From Megasphaera sp. NM10 (GTDB taxonomy: Bacteria > Bacillota > Negativicutes > Veillonellales > Megasphaeraceae), in the NCBI RefSeq assembly GCF_000417505.1, contig NZ_APHY01000066.1, forward strand, positions 1 to 42,539: a DNA stretch of 42,539 nucleotides, in the 5' to 3' direction. Below, in pieces: positions 1 through 7,209 of the stretch. Position 1 is the first letter of the stretch, and every line of letters starts with the position of its first letter. The notes under the pieces are model-generated. The model did no database searches. It had not been told where the DNA came from and was given only the letters and a program-made list of their open reading frames with translations. Made by a program: the position numbers and the translations under genes.

Positions 1-93
1 TTTTCCAGGATCGTATAATCGGCCGCACCGGCAGCCATGGTCCCACGACAAGGCCATCGACAGCAGGATGCATGCTACTTTTTTCTTCCACAT
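1..93 (-). CDS. N-terminal fragment of a probable secreted protein, apparent frameshift
   Basis: An ATG at 91-93 on the minus strand follows GGAGG with 6-7 bases spacing. It opens a typical Sec signal peptide: MWKKK, then a hydrophobic run ACILLSMAL. In the start frame the sequence then becomes Cys/Arg-rich and atypical. Shifting one base at about positions 45-49 restores a normal signal-peptide end, GTMAAGAADYTILE, with AGA-A as a likely cleavage site. The gene runs off the left edge, so the mature protein is unknown. The start is well supported by the RBS and by a near-consensus promoter at 168-196; the frameshift is an inference. Confidence 0.55.
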   Translation of the reverse strand, partial: MWKKKVACILLSMALSWDHGCRCGRLYDPGK

Positions 94-167
94 TAGGCGT
101 AACCTCCAAAATTCAGTCTCTTTCTATGCTAATCGTATCGTCTTGGCTTTTTCTGAATACTACCTCC

Positions 168-196
168 ATTATATAAGACTCATGTATAAATTGCAA
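168..196 (-). promoter_or_regulatory. Sigma-70 type promoter for the secreted-protein gene
   Basis: On the minus strand TTGCAA (191-196) and TATAAT (168-173) are separated by exactly 17 bases. Transcription would begin near 161 and give a leader of about 65 bases before the ATG at 93. Confidence 0.7.
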
Positions 197-278
197 TAAA
201 ATGGTGCCGCCTCGCCCCTCCAAGGCCTTATTTTTTAATCAATAATTATTTTCAATTAAAAGTTTTACAAAATTACTC

Positions 279-307
279 TTGATTTTCCCCCATCAGTCTG
301 TTACAAT
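279..307 (+). promoter_or_regulatory. Promoter of the rubrerythrin gene
   Basis: TTGATT (279-284), a 17-base spacer and TACAAT (302-307) form a good sigma-70 type promoter. The start point would be near 314, directly at the edge of the palindrome at 315-337. A second TATAAT at 373-378 lies too close to the RBS (382-387) to give a translatable leader. The rest of 94-392 holds only this promoter, the divergent one at 168-196 and the palindrome; I see no gene there. Confidence 0.65.
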
Positions 308-314
308 GTAGCCA

Positions 315-337
315 TAACAAATAAAAGTTATTTGTTA
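315..337. promoter_or_regulatory. Perfect 10-bp palindrome, candidate operator of rubrerythrin
   Basis: TAACAAATAA (315-324) and its exact reverse complement TTATTTGTTA (328-337) flank AAG. It lies at the predicted transcription start, a classical repressor position. Peroxide-responsive repressors such as PerR often control rubrerythrins in anaerobes, but the sequence does not closely match the PerR consensus, so the regulator is unassigned. Confidence 0.55.
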
Positions 338-395
338 GTATTCAGTTAATATCCATTTTATTCAAAATGTATTATAATATCAGGAGGAATGAATG

Positions 396-944
396 ATGAA
401 AAAATTTGTATGCGGTATCTGCGGTTTTGTTTATGAAGGTACGGAAGCTCCGGAAAAGTGTCCTCAGTGCGGCGCTCCGAAAGAAAAATTCACGGAACTC
501 GTCGCTGGTGTCAAAGAATACGCTGACGAACATCGCGTAGGCATCGCTAAAGGCGTCGACGAACGCATCCTCGAAGGCCTCCACCTCAACTTCACAGGCG
601 AATGCTCCGAAGTCGGCATGTACCTCGCTATGAGCCGTGTCGCTGACCGCCAGGGCTATCCGGAAGTCGCTGAAGCCTACAAACGCATCGCTTTCGAAGA
701 AGCTGAACACGCTGCTAAATTCGCTGAACTCCTCGGCGAAGTCGTTACGGACGACACCAAGACCAACCTCGAAATGCGTGCTGCTGCTGAACAGGGCGCT
801 TGCGCAGGCAAGAAAGAAATCGCAACCCTCGCTAAACAGCTCAACCTCGACGCTATCCATGACACTGTTCATGAAATGGCAAAAGACGAAGCTCGTCATG
901 GCCGTGTATTCGATGGCCTCCTGGCTCGTTACTTCGCAAAATAA
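396..944 (+). CDS. Reverse rubrerythrin (N-terminal rubredoxin domain, NADH-linked peroxidase type)
   Basis: Rubrerythrins reduce hydrogen peroxide to water in the cytoplasm using a di-iron site and a rubredoxin iron. Here the rubredoxin knuckles come first (C6-C9 in CGICG and C22-C25 in CPQCG). They are followed by a ferritin-like four-helix part with di-iron ligand motifs ECSEVG (about residue 69), FEEAEH (about 105) and KDEARH (about 165). This is the order of 'reverse' rubrerythrins of clostridia, and 182 aa is the usual length. Two ATGs occur in tandem (393 and 396). AGGAGG at 382-387 is better spaced (8 bases) for the second. Highly expressed character is suggested by its own strong promoter, palindromic operator and strong terminator. 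Confidence 0.93.
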   Translation: MKKFVCGICGFVYEGTEAPEKCPQCGAPKEKFTELVAGVKEYADEHRVGIAKGVDERILEGLHLNFTGECSEVGMYLAMSRVADRQGYPEVAEAYKRIAFEEAEHAAKFAELLGEVVTDDTKTNLEMRAAAEQGACAGKKEIATLAKQLNLDAIHDTVHEMAKDEARHGRVFDGLLARYFAK

Positions 945-959
945 TCCGTTTGGGAATGC

Positions 960-994
960 AAAAAGCGCTGTCTTATAAAGACAGCGCTTTTTTT
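960..994. terminator. Bidirectional terminator after rubrerythrin and the LysR gene
   Basis: Stem GCGCTGTC (965-972) and GACAGCGC (980-987) with a 7-base loop is flanked by A5 and T7, so it works on both strands between convergent genes. It belongs to the repeated GCTGTC/GACAGC terminator family of this window. Confidence 0.9.
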
Positions 995-1027
995 AGTGGT
1001 TAGTGGTTAGTAGCTAGTGGTTAGGGG
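993..1027 (+). repeat. Array of five 7-bp units next to a terminator
   Basis: Five heptamers in register: TTAGTGG, TTAGTGG, TTAGTAG, CTAGTGG, TTAGGGG. They begin inside the terminator T-tract and run directly into GATGGCAGAAGCC, a module also seen at 13437, 16503 and 39421. This is the shortest copy of the composite intergenic element. Confidence 0.8.
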
Positions 1028-1057
1028 ATGGCAGAAGCCGCTACGCGACAGCGCTTT

Positions 1058-1981
1058 TCAACCAGCGACGTCACAGATGACGCGGATGACGGCTTTATCG
1101 GCCTTGGACAAGTAACGTCCCCGTTTATAGGCCAGGACGATATCCCAGTCGTCCAGATAGGCCCGCAGGGAAAAATACTTCGGTTCCACAGCTGGGATAT
1201 TGGCCAGAGCCAGGCCACCCGGTACGATAGCCGCGCCGACGCCGATGCCGGCCAGGGTCTGGGCCGTGGCCATGTCCGTCGTTTCCAGGGCCACTGTCGG
1301 CGATATATCCAGGGCTTCGACAAGGGCAAAAAAGGAATGGCGCAGTTCCTGGCCTTCTTTCATGACCAGGAAGGGATGGCCGTCGAGGCTGTGATAATCA
1401 AAGACAGGATAGCGGGAGTGGAGGCCCTCGTCATGCAGCGGTTCCCGCCCCAGGCCCCAGTCCGGCGAGACAGCCAAGAGCAATTCTTCCCGGAAAAGTT
1501 CGATATAATCCAAGTCCCTATGCCCTGTAGGCTTAACGACGATAGAAAAATCCGTCTTTCCCTGGATGGCGAAATCTTCCAATTCCCGCGTCGTCCCTTC
1601 TTCCAGGCAGATATCGATGTGCGGATAGCGTTCGTTGATGATGGGAATAGCCCGCGCCAGGATGGTCGAACTGCGATAATTGGAACTGCCGATGCGCACG
1701 GTGCCGCCAACGGTCTGCCCCAAATCCTGGATACGCTGTTCCCGGACCTTGCACAAGTCCTGGATCTGCCCTTCGATGTCCAGATAGATACGCCCGGCTT
1801 CGGTCAAGGTCACAGGCTGATGGGAACGGTCAAAGAGTTCCGCACCGACATGGCGCTCGATGCGGCGGATGAACTGGCTCAACGACGGCTGGGTGATGTA
1901 TAATTTTTCGGCTGCCGCTATGAAACTCCCTGTCTCAGCAATTTTACGGATATATTCATATTCACGTCTTTCCAACTCCAT
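1058..1981 (-). CDS. LysR-family transcriptional regulator
   Basis: The 307-aa protein has an N-terminal winged helix-turn-helix (residues about 3-62, including FIAAAEKLYITQPSLSQFIR) and a two-lobe effector-binding domain after about residue 90, the standard LysR layout and length. An upstream in-frame start exists at 2002, but AAAGGAG sits about 7 bases before the ATG at 1981, so I place the start there. It is divergent from the usp gene. Two copies of TTCGTATAC in the shared intergenic region (2009-2017, 2042-2050) are candidate binding sites. The ligand is not predictable from the sequence. Confidence 0.9.
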   Translation of the reverse strand: MELERREYEYIRKIAETGSFIAAAEKLYITQPSLSQFIRRIERHVGAELFDRSHQPVTLTEAGRIYLDIEGQIQDLCKVREQRIQDLGQTVGGTVRIGSSNYRSSTILARAIPIINERYPHIDICLEEGTTRELEDFAIQGKTDFSIVVKPTGHRDLDYIELFREELLLAVSPDWGLGREPLHDEGLHSRYPVFDYHSLDGHPFLVMKEGQELRHSFFALVEALDISPTVALETTDMATAQTLAGIGVGAAIVPGGLALANIPAVEPKYFSLRAYLDDWDIVLAYKRGRYLSKADKAVIRVICDVAG

Positions 1982-2008
1982 AAAAGCTCCTTTATGTAAC
2001 AAAAAATA

Positions 2009-2050
2009 TTCGTATACCTAATTATAACACAAGAGCTATAGTTCGTATAC
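2009..2050. promoter_or_regulatory. Two TTCGTATAC direct repeats, candidate LysR-binding sites
   Basis: TTCGTATAC occurs at 2009-2017 and 2042-2050, 33 bp apart, about three helical turns. A minus-strand TATAAT (2021-2026) for the LysR gene lies between them, and the second copy covers its poor -35 region. This is the usual arrangement for LysR autoregulation plus control of a divergent gene. Confidence 0.5.
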
Positions 2051-2062
2051 GGCAAAACCACT

Positions 2063-2091
2063 TTGACGCCAGCCTCCTTCAAGGCTATCCT
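2063..2091 (+). promoter_or_regulatory. Promoter of the usp gene
   Basis: TTGACG (2063-2068), 17 bases, TATCCT (2086-2091). Transcription from here would begin near 2098, inside the inverted repeat described at 2073-2111. Confidence 0.5.
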
Positions 2092-2111
2092 AAAGGTACC
2101 CTTGAAGGAGG
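2073..2111 (+). promoter_or_regulatory. Perfect 12-bp inverted repeat that includes the usp ribosome binding site
   Basis: CCTCCTTCAAGG (2073-2084) is the exact complement of CCTTGAAGGAGG (2100-2111), with a 15-base loop. The right arm contains the Shine-Dalgarno of usp (AAGGAGG, 2105-2111). Any transcript that starts upstream would sequester the RBS, while a transcript from the promoter at 2063-2091 lacks the left arm and leaves it free. Confidence 0.6.
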
Positions 2112-2118
2112 TATTTTT

Positions 2119-3019
2119 ATGAAATCATATCAGCATATCCTCGTCCCTATCGACGGATCCGATCATTCTAAACAAGCCTTGCAGCACGCCATCGACATCG
2201 CCAGGATCACTGGCGGTGCCATTACCCTGCTGAGCGTCGCCAATATGGCCGATATCATCAACCAGTTCGGGCAAATGGAAAATACGAGTGAACTGACTAT
2301 GGATGAAATGACGGCTTCGGCCCAGGCCAACAGCACAGGACTGTTAAAAAAATTTGCCGCCATGATACCCGCTTCCCTGTCAGTCCAGTCTATTTTTGAA
2401 CTCAGCGCCCCGGAAGCGGCCATCCTGGCAGAACAGAAATCCCAATCGGCAGACCTCATCTGCATGGGCCGCGGCGGCGGCCAGGCCCTCAAGAATTTTC
2501 TTCTCGGCAGCGCTCAGCACTTACGTCATCACCCACGCACCCTGCCCGGTCCTCTTGGCCCGCGATGAAAAGAAAGGCCCATACCGGCATATCCTGGTGC
2601 CCGTAGACGGGTCTGAATCGTCTTTACAGGCCCTGAAACAAGCCGAAGTCCTGGCCAAAGGAGATGGCGCTTCCCTGACCGTCCTCTACGTCGCCAGCGT
2701 CAGCGACAGCCTGCGCGATACGGCCATCCCCAATACGCTGGAACCGCATAAATTACAGGAATTAGCCGCTCACATGCGGACCAAGGGTCATAACGCCTTC
2801 CTGCGCTGCCAGGAAGAATTGTCATCTCAAGTCCCCTTGCAATGCCTGTATAAAATCGGCTCGCCCGGTCCGATCATCTTACAGACCGCAGCCGATACGG
2901 AAACGGACCTCATCGTCATGGGCAGCCGCGGCCTGAGCCGTATCCAAAGCGTCCTCCTGGGCAGCGTCGGCCGCTATGTATCCTCCCATTCAGGCCTTCC
3001 CGTCCTCATCATCCGCTAA
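2119..3019 (+). CDS. Tandem universal stress protein (two UspA domains), one-base frameshift
   Basis: Two UspA domains lie end to end: residues 1 to about 140 (opening with SYQHILVPIDGSD) and about 150-299 (opening with YRHILVPVDGSES). Both carry the nucleotide-binding pattern G-x2-G-x9-G-S (GRGGGQALKNFLLGS and GSRGLSRIQSVLLGS), so ATP-binding Usp type is expected. The reading frame breaks at about 2512-2515: removing one base turns the junction into GSVSTYVITHAP, the normal end of a UspA domain, and makes a 299-aa protein. As written the first frame stops at 2568. Together with the radical SAM gene 28 bases downstream it probably forms a unit under LysR control. Confidence 0.8.
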
Positions 3020-3055
3020 TCATTACTTCATTAAACTCCTCAGGAGATGATTCCC

Positions 3056-4453
3056 TTGAATAAACTCATGTATAAAGCCCAAAAAGAATCGGTCGCCCTC
3101 CTGGTCAACCGCATCATGGCCGAAAAAAATCCAGAAACCCGTAAGAAGACTTTGAAACGACTGACCACGATTATGGAAACCTTCTTCGGTGACTTATTTG
3201 AAGAAGAATCTTTTGCCAATGCCCGCAAGCTCATTGACGAAGGCGGCAAGTGGTTCCAATTCCTCAACCGAGCCCTGGATACACTCAACCCCAACGTAGT
3301 CCGTACAGCCGTCATGGACCTGGGCTTTGAATCGGGCTTCTACGGTCTGCGTACGCGGGACGAAGCCAAAGCCAAATATCACTGCAATATTCCCTGGGCC
3401 ATCCTCTTCGACCCGACCAGCGCCTGCAACCTGCACTGCATCGGCTGCTGGGCTGCCGAATATGGTCACACCCTGAACCTGTCCTACGATGTCATGGATA
3501 AAATCGTAAGCCAAGGCAAAGAAGTAGGCTGCCATTTCTACCTCCTCACTGGCGGCGAACCGCTGGTCCGCAAAGCGGACATCCTGAAACTTTGTCGGAA
3601 ACATCCGGACTGCGAATTCCACGCCTTTACCAATGGGACCCTCATCGACGATGCATTCTGCCAGGAAGTCGTCAAGGTCGGCAACCTCAGCTTCTCCCTC
3701 AGCGTCGAAGGCTTCCGCGAAGTCAACGACAGCCGCCGCGGTGAAGGCGTCTTCGACAAGGTCATGCACGCCATGGACCTACTGCGCCAGTACGGTATCG
3801 TCTTCGGTACTTCCATCTGCTATACCCGTAAGAACATCCAGACCGTCACATCCGATACCTTCCTCGACCTCCTCATCAGCAAGGGAGCCTGGTTTACCTG
3901 GTACTTCCACTATATGCCCGTCGGCAACGATGCCTCTGTCGATTTACTGCCCACACCGGAACAGCGTGCTTATATGGTACGGCGTATCCGTGAAATCCGC
4001 AGCGTAAAGGGCGGCAAACCCATTTTTGCTATCGACTTCCAGAACGATGGCCAGTTCATTGATGGCTGTGTCGCTGGCGGCCGCAACTACTGCCATATCA
4101 ATCCTAACGGCGACGTCGAACCGTGCGTCTTTATCCACTACTCTAGTGCCAACATCAACGACCAGGACCTCATCACCTGTCTCCAGCAGCCCTTATTTAA
4201 GGAATACGCAAAAGGGCAGCCGTTCAACCACAATCATCTCCGCCCCTGCCCGATGTTGGAAAATCCCCAATCCCTCGTCGATATGGTCAAACGGACGGGA
4301 GCCAAATCGACGGACATGCAGTCACCAGAATCGGTTGAACACCTCTGTGCTAAATGCAAAGCCTATGCCAAGCACTGGCAGCCGACAGCCGATAAGTTAT
4401 GGACTGATATCGTCCAGGACGATAAAAAATCGTCAGAACAGGAAATCTCGTAA
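3056..4453 (+). CDS. Radical SAM protein with SPASM-like C-terminal cysteines
   Basis: The radical SAM cluster motif CNLHCIGC (C124, C128, C131) binds the SAM-cleaving 4Fe-4S cluster; GGEP follows, as in the family. A C-terminal cysteine-rich part (CVAGGRNYCHINPNGDVEPC and CAKCKAY) resembles SPASM/twitch auxiliary cluster domains. About 110 N-terminal residues before the SAM domain are helical and unassigned. I choose TTG at 3056 because AGGAG (3042-3046) is 9 bases upstream; the in-frame ATG at 3047 directly abuts the RBS. SPASM enzymes often modify peptides or proteins, but no small precursor gene is visible nearby, so the substrate is unknown. Confidence 0.8.
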   Translation: MNKLMYKAQKESVALLVNRIMAEKNPETRKKTLKRLTTIMETFFGDLFEEESFANARKLIDEGGKWFQFLNRALDTLNPNVVRTAVMDLGFESGFYGLRTRDEAKAKYHCNIPWAILFDPTSACNLHCIGCWAAEYGHTLNLSYDVMDKIVSQGKEVGCHFYLLTGGEPLVRKADILKLCRKHPDCEFHAFTNGTLIDDAFCQEVVKVGNLSFSLSVEGFREVNDSRRGEGVFDKVMHAMDLLRQYGIVFGTSICYTRKNIQTVTSDTFLDLLISKGAWFTWYFHYMPVGNDASVDLLPTPEQRAYMVRRIREIRSVKGGKPIFAIDFQNDGQFIDGCVAGGRNYCHINPNGDVEPCVFIHYSSANINDQDLITCLQQPLFKEYAKGQPFNHNHLRPCPMLENPQSLVDMVKRTGAKSTDMQSPESVEHLCAKCKAYAKHWQPTADKLWTDIVQDDKKSSEQEIS

Positions 4454-4470
4454 AAAAGTAAAAAATTAAA

Positions 4471-4494
4471 CCTATCCGCTAACAACTAACAACC
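4471..4494 (-). repeat. Heptamer units beside the terminator
   Basis: On the minus strand GTTGTTA, GTTGTTA, GCGGATA follow each other in register. The same GTTAGTTGTTAGCGG sequence recurs on the plus strand near 32134. Confidence 0.6.
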
Positions 4495-4496
4495 TG

Positions 4497-4532
4497 AAAG
4501 GAGCTGTCGCGATGCGACAGCTCCTTTTTTTT
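4497..4532. terminator. Convergent terminator with 11-bp stem
   Basis: GGAGCTGTCGC (4500-4510), loop GAT, GCGACAGCTCC (4514-4524), then T8. A's on the other side make it usable for the minus-strand gene ending at 4536. Confidence 0.9.
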
Positions 4533-4535
4533 ACT

Positions 4536-5228
4536 TCACCCTATGATATCGGTTTTTTTTATGTGACGCTTGCGCCACCAGATGATGCCATAAATGAAAG
4601 AAACGACGGCTACCAATATGAGCAGGCGGCCCCAGTGTTCCTGGATGCGCAGGAGGTCATGGCCCAGCCAGACTTCGACCAGGACGGCCGGCATCTTGCC
4701 GAAGAAGTTGGCAATGAAGTGGTCGCGGTAAGAAATATGGCTCAAGGCACTGAACGCCGTGACGACGACATTCGGTGCATACGGGATGGCCCGGCCCATC
4801 ATGACTGTCTTGATACAGCTGTAAGAATCGAGTTTTTCCAGCATCTTGCTCTTGGAAATGACCTTCTGGGCCTGCTTGCGGAGCAGCGTCCGAGTCAGTC
4901 GGAAGCTGATTTCAATGCCGATGACTTCGCCGATCCAGGAAATGATGATGCCCGGAATGAGGCCGAAGATGATGCCGTTGACGGTCAGGAAGGGAATGGA
5001 CGGCAGGCCGATGGCATTGACAAAGGCAATCATGAACACGCTGATGCCGATGGCATAGAAGCCAAAAGAGGCAATGTAATCGGCTAACCCATCCAGATCA
5101 CCACTGACGGTCAGATGCCACATGATCGAATAAAAATCAGGTGCCATGAGCTGAATCGATAAAAACATCAAGACGACTAAGATGCCCCCGCCGATATGAA
5201 GGAGCCAGCCTAAATATTTATCATTCAT
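4536..5228 (-). CDS. TVP38/TMEM64 (VTT domain) family membrane protein
   Basis: The 230-aa protein is largely hydrophobic, with an N-terminal membrane segment (about 9-28), a core containing the family pattern around GLPSIPFLTVNGIIFGLIPG (about 74-93) and a C-terminal membrane helix followed by basic residues. This matches the VTT/SNARE-associated family related to DedA, inner-membrane proteins whose relatives act in lipid scrambling or envelope homeostasis; the exact role is not established. It lies 45 bases downstream of the TrpD-like gene on the same strand and probably shares its transcript. The RBS (GAGGAC) is weak. Confidence 0.8.
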   Translation of the reverse strand: MNDKYLGWLLHIGGGILVVLMFLSIQLMAPDFYSIMWHLTVSGDLDGLADYIASFGFYAIGISVFMIAFVNAIGLPSIPFLTVNGIIFGLIPGIIISWIGEVIGIEISFRLTRTLLRKQAQKVISKSKMLEKLDSYSCIKTVMMGRAIPYAPNVVVTAFSALSHISYRDHFIANFFGKMPAVLVEVWLGHDLLRIQEHWGRLLILVAVVSFIYGIIWWRKRHIKKTDIIG

Positions 5229-5273
5229 AGAAATGCGGTCCTCACGTAATAATGAATTTTTTCGTACCCTTTA

Positions 5274-6338
5274 TTATACCATATCTTCCGGGTCCCTGTC
5301 TGCTATGAGCTTCACTTTTTCCGCCTGTCCCAGGCGCTGGCTCAGGATGAGGAAGTCATCGAGTTTCTGCCGGGCCAGGCCGCTGTCGATGAGGCGGGCT
5401 GCCTTGCGGACGCCGGCATAGAGGTTGAGGACACTGCCGCCGACGTAGAGACCGGCGCCGGCATTGAGGAGGACGGCTGTCCGGGCCCCGCCCTTGCGGC
5501 CGTCGAGGACGGCGCGGGTAATGGCAGCATTGTGCTTGGGCAGGCCGCCGCGCAGTTCGTCCCGCGAAGCCCTGGGCAGGTTGAAATCTTCCGGCCTGAT
5601 TTCATACGTCGAAAACGATTCTGGCGTAAATTCGCAAATCGTCGTCGCTGCCGATGCCGAGATTTCATCGCTGCCGTCCTGACCATAGACGACCATGCCG
5701 TGGCGGACGCCGAGGGCAGCCAGGACATGGGCCATGGGTTCGACCAGGTGCGGCGCATTGACGCCGAGGATCTCATAGACTGCATGAGCCGGATTGGTCA
5801 AGGGCCGCAGGACATCGAAGACCGTATAGATACCCAACTGTTCGCGGACGGCATCGATACGTTTCATCATATAATAGTAGTAACGCGTATAGAAATAACA
5901 GAGGCCGATCTGCCCCAGCATATCCAGGCAGCTTTCGGGGCTGAGGAAGATATTGGCCCCTAAGGCTTCCAGAACGTCGGCAGAACCACTGCGCGACGTC
6001 TTGGCCCGGTTGCCGTGCTTGGCGACGCGGACGCCACCGGCGGCGATGACGAAAGACGCCGTCGTCGAGATGTTGAAGGTCTTGGTCCGGCCGCCGCCGG
6101 TCCCGACGATGTCGAAGACGTCCATCGTACAGGGAACATGCATACTGTATTTCCGCATGGTCCGGGCAAAGGCCGTGATTTCCCGCTCTGAAGCGCCTTT
6201 CGTCGTCAAGGCTGCCAAAAAAGCAGCCAACTGGACGTCTGAAATCGTCCCTTCCATGATCTGCTCCATGACGATAGCGCTTTCCCGTTCGCTAAGGTCT
6301 TTTCCTTTAGTAATGGTTTTCAGTAAGCTGGTCAGCAT
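5274..6338 (-). CDS. Anthranilate phosphoribosyltransferase-like protein (TrpD family, altered active site)
   Basis: TrpD transfers phosphoribose from PRPP to anthranilate. This 354-aa protein keeps the N-terminal helical domain, NISTTASFV, KHGNR (about 107-111), SGSADVLEALG and the metal-site DGSDEIS. However, the PRPP loop reads GTGGG (79-83) instead of GTGGD, the anthranilate-site HPAMK is replaced by YYMMK (about 155-159), and GPLTNP is RPLTNP (R178). No other trp gene is present. It could be a TrpD with changed specificity or a paralogue of unknown substrate. GGAGG (6347-6351) lies 8 bases before the ATG at 6338, which decides the start over the GTG at 6347. A TATAAT at 6386-6391 in the 85-base gap after truA may give it its own promoter. 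Confidence 0.75.
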   Translation of the reverse strand: MLTSLLKTITKGKDLSERESAIVMEQIMEGTISDVQLAAFLAALTTKGASEREITAFARTMRKYSMHVPCTMDVFDIVGTGGGRTKTFNISTTASFVIAAGGVRVAKHGNRAKTSRSGSADVLEALGANIFLSPESCLDMLGQIGLCYFYTRYYYYMMKRIDAVREQLGIYTVFDVLRPLTNPAHAVYEILGVNAPHLVEPMAHVLAALGVRHGMVVYGQDGSDEISASAATTICEFTPESFSTYEIRPEDFNLPRASRDELRGGLPKHNAAITRAVLDGRKGGARTAVLLNAGAGLYVGGSVLNLYAGVRKAARLIDSGLARQKLDDFLILSQRLGQAEKVKLIADRDPEDMV

Positions 6339-6423
6339 GGTCCTCACCTCCGCCTGAAAAAAACGGAACTATACTATTCTCTTTTATTATAGCATATTAT
6401 GCCCATCAGCGCTGTAAAAAAGC

Positions 6424-7209
6424 TCATTCTCCTTCTAATTCGGCAATGCGCCCTTTCAGCTCCCCTTCATCATAAAAGACGGTCTCCAGGCACAGGCCCT
6501 GGGCCGGTGCCGTCGCCCCGAGCTGAGTCCGGTCGCCGCTGGCGAGGATTTCCCGGAAGCGCTCCGGTGTCAGGCGGTGCAGGCCCAGGTCGACGAGGCC
6601 GCCGGCAATGTTCCGCACCATATGGTAGAGGAAGCCGTCGCCGACGACGTCGATGTCTAGGACATGGCCCCGCTCATGGAGGGTAATGGAATACATCGTC
6701 TTCACAGGATTCATGGGCGTCGTATTCTGGCCTTCAAAAGCAGAAAAATCATGCGTCCCCAAGAGGATGGCCGCCCCTTCCCGCATGGCCTGCCGGTCCA
6801 GGGGCTTGCGGATGAACCAGGCATAGCGCAGGAGAAAGGGGTCGTGCATGCGGTTGTTGTCGATGGAATAGCGGTAATGCTTGCCCACATTATCGTGGCG
6901 GACGCTGAAGCGATTGGGCATTTCCCGGGCCGACAGGACGGCAATTTCCGGCGGCAGATAGCCTTTCATGGCATAGGGAATCTTTTCCGTCGGAATCGAT
7001 TCCTGACCATAGAAATTGACGACCTGGCCGCGGGCGTGGACACCGGCATCCGTGCGGGCGGCGCCATAAATCGTAATAGGCGTCTGGAAAATAGCCGACA
7101 AGCCCTGTTCGATGCAGCCCTGGATCGACTCGGCGTTGGTCTGGCGCTGGAAGCCGTGGAAATCCGTACCGTCATAGGCGACGACGAGGCAGATATTCTT
7201 CTTCATCAT
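6424..7209 (-). CDS. truA: tRNA pseudouridine(38-40) synthase TruA
   Basis: TruA isomerises uridines 38-40 of the tRNA anticodon arm. The catalytic aspartate lies in GAARTDAGVHA (D54), preceded by the N-terminal YDGTDFHGFQ motif; the C-terminal half contains GDGFLYHMVRN, typical of the family. Length is about 261 aa, as expected. Its ATG (7207-7209) overlaps the ecfT stop as ATGA, so translation is probably coupled; another ATG follows at once. Linkage of truA behind ecfA1-ecfA2-ecfT is a common Firmicutes arrangement. Confidence 0.95.
   Translation of the reverse strand: MMKKNICLVVAYDGTDFHGFQRQTNAESIQGCIEQGLSAIFQTPITIYGAARTDAGVHARGQVVNFYGQESIPTEKIPYAMKGYLPPEIAVLSAREMPNRFSVRHDNVGKHYRYSIDNNRMHDPFLLRYAWFIRKPLDRQAMREGAAILLGTHDFSAFEGQNTTPMNPVKTMYSITLHERGHVLDIDVVGDGFLYHMVRNIAGGLVDLGLHRLTPERFREILASGDRTQLGATAPAQGLCLETVFYDEGELKGRIAELEGE

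Noticed and set aside
373-378. TATAAT as the rubrerythrin -10 element
   Set aside because: It is 4 bases before the Shine-Dalgarno, so the transcript would lack the RBS; the promoter at 279-307 is better.
993-1027. CRISPR array or telomere-like repeats
   Set aside because: Units are 7 bp, continuous, without spacers or cas genes, and chromosome internal.
2119-3019. Programmed ribosomal frameshift in usp
   Set aside because: No slippery heptamer or downstream structure at the junction, and similar single-base breaks occur in feoB, glcD and argS.
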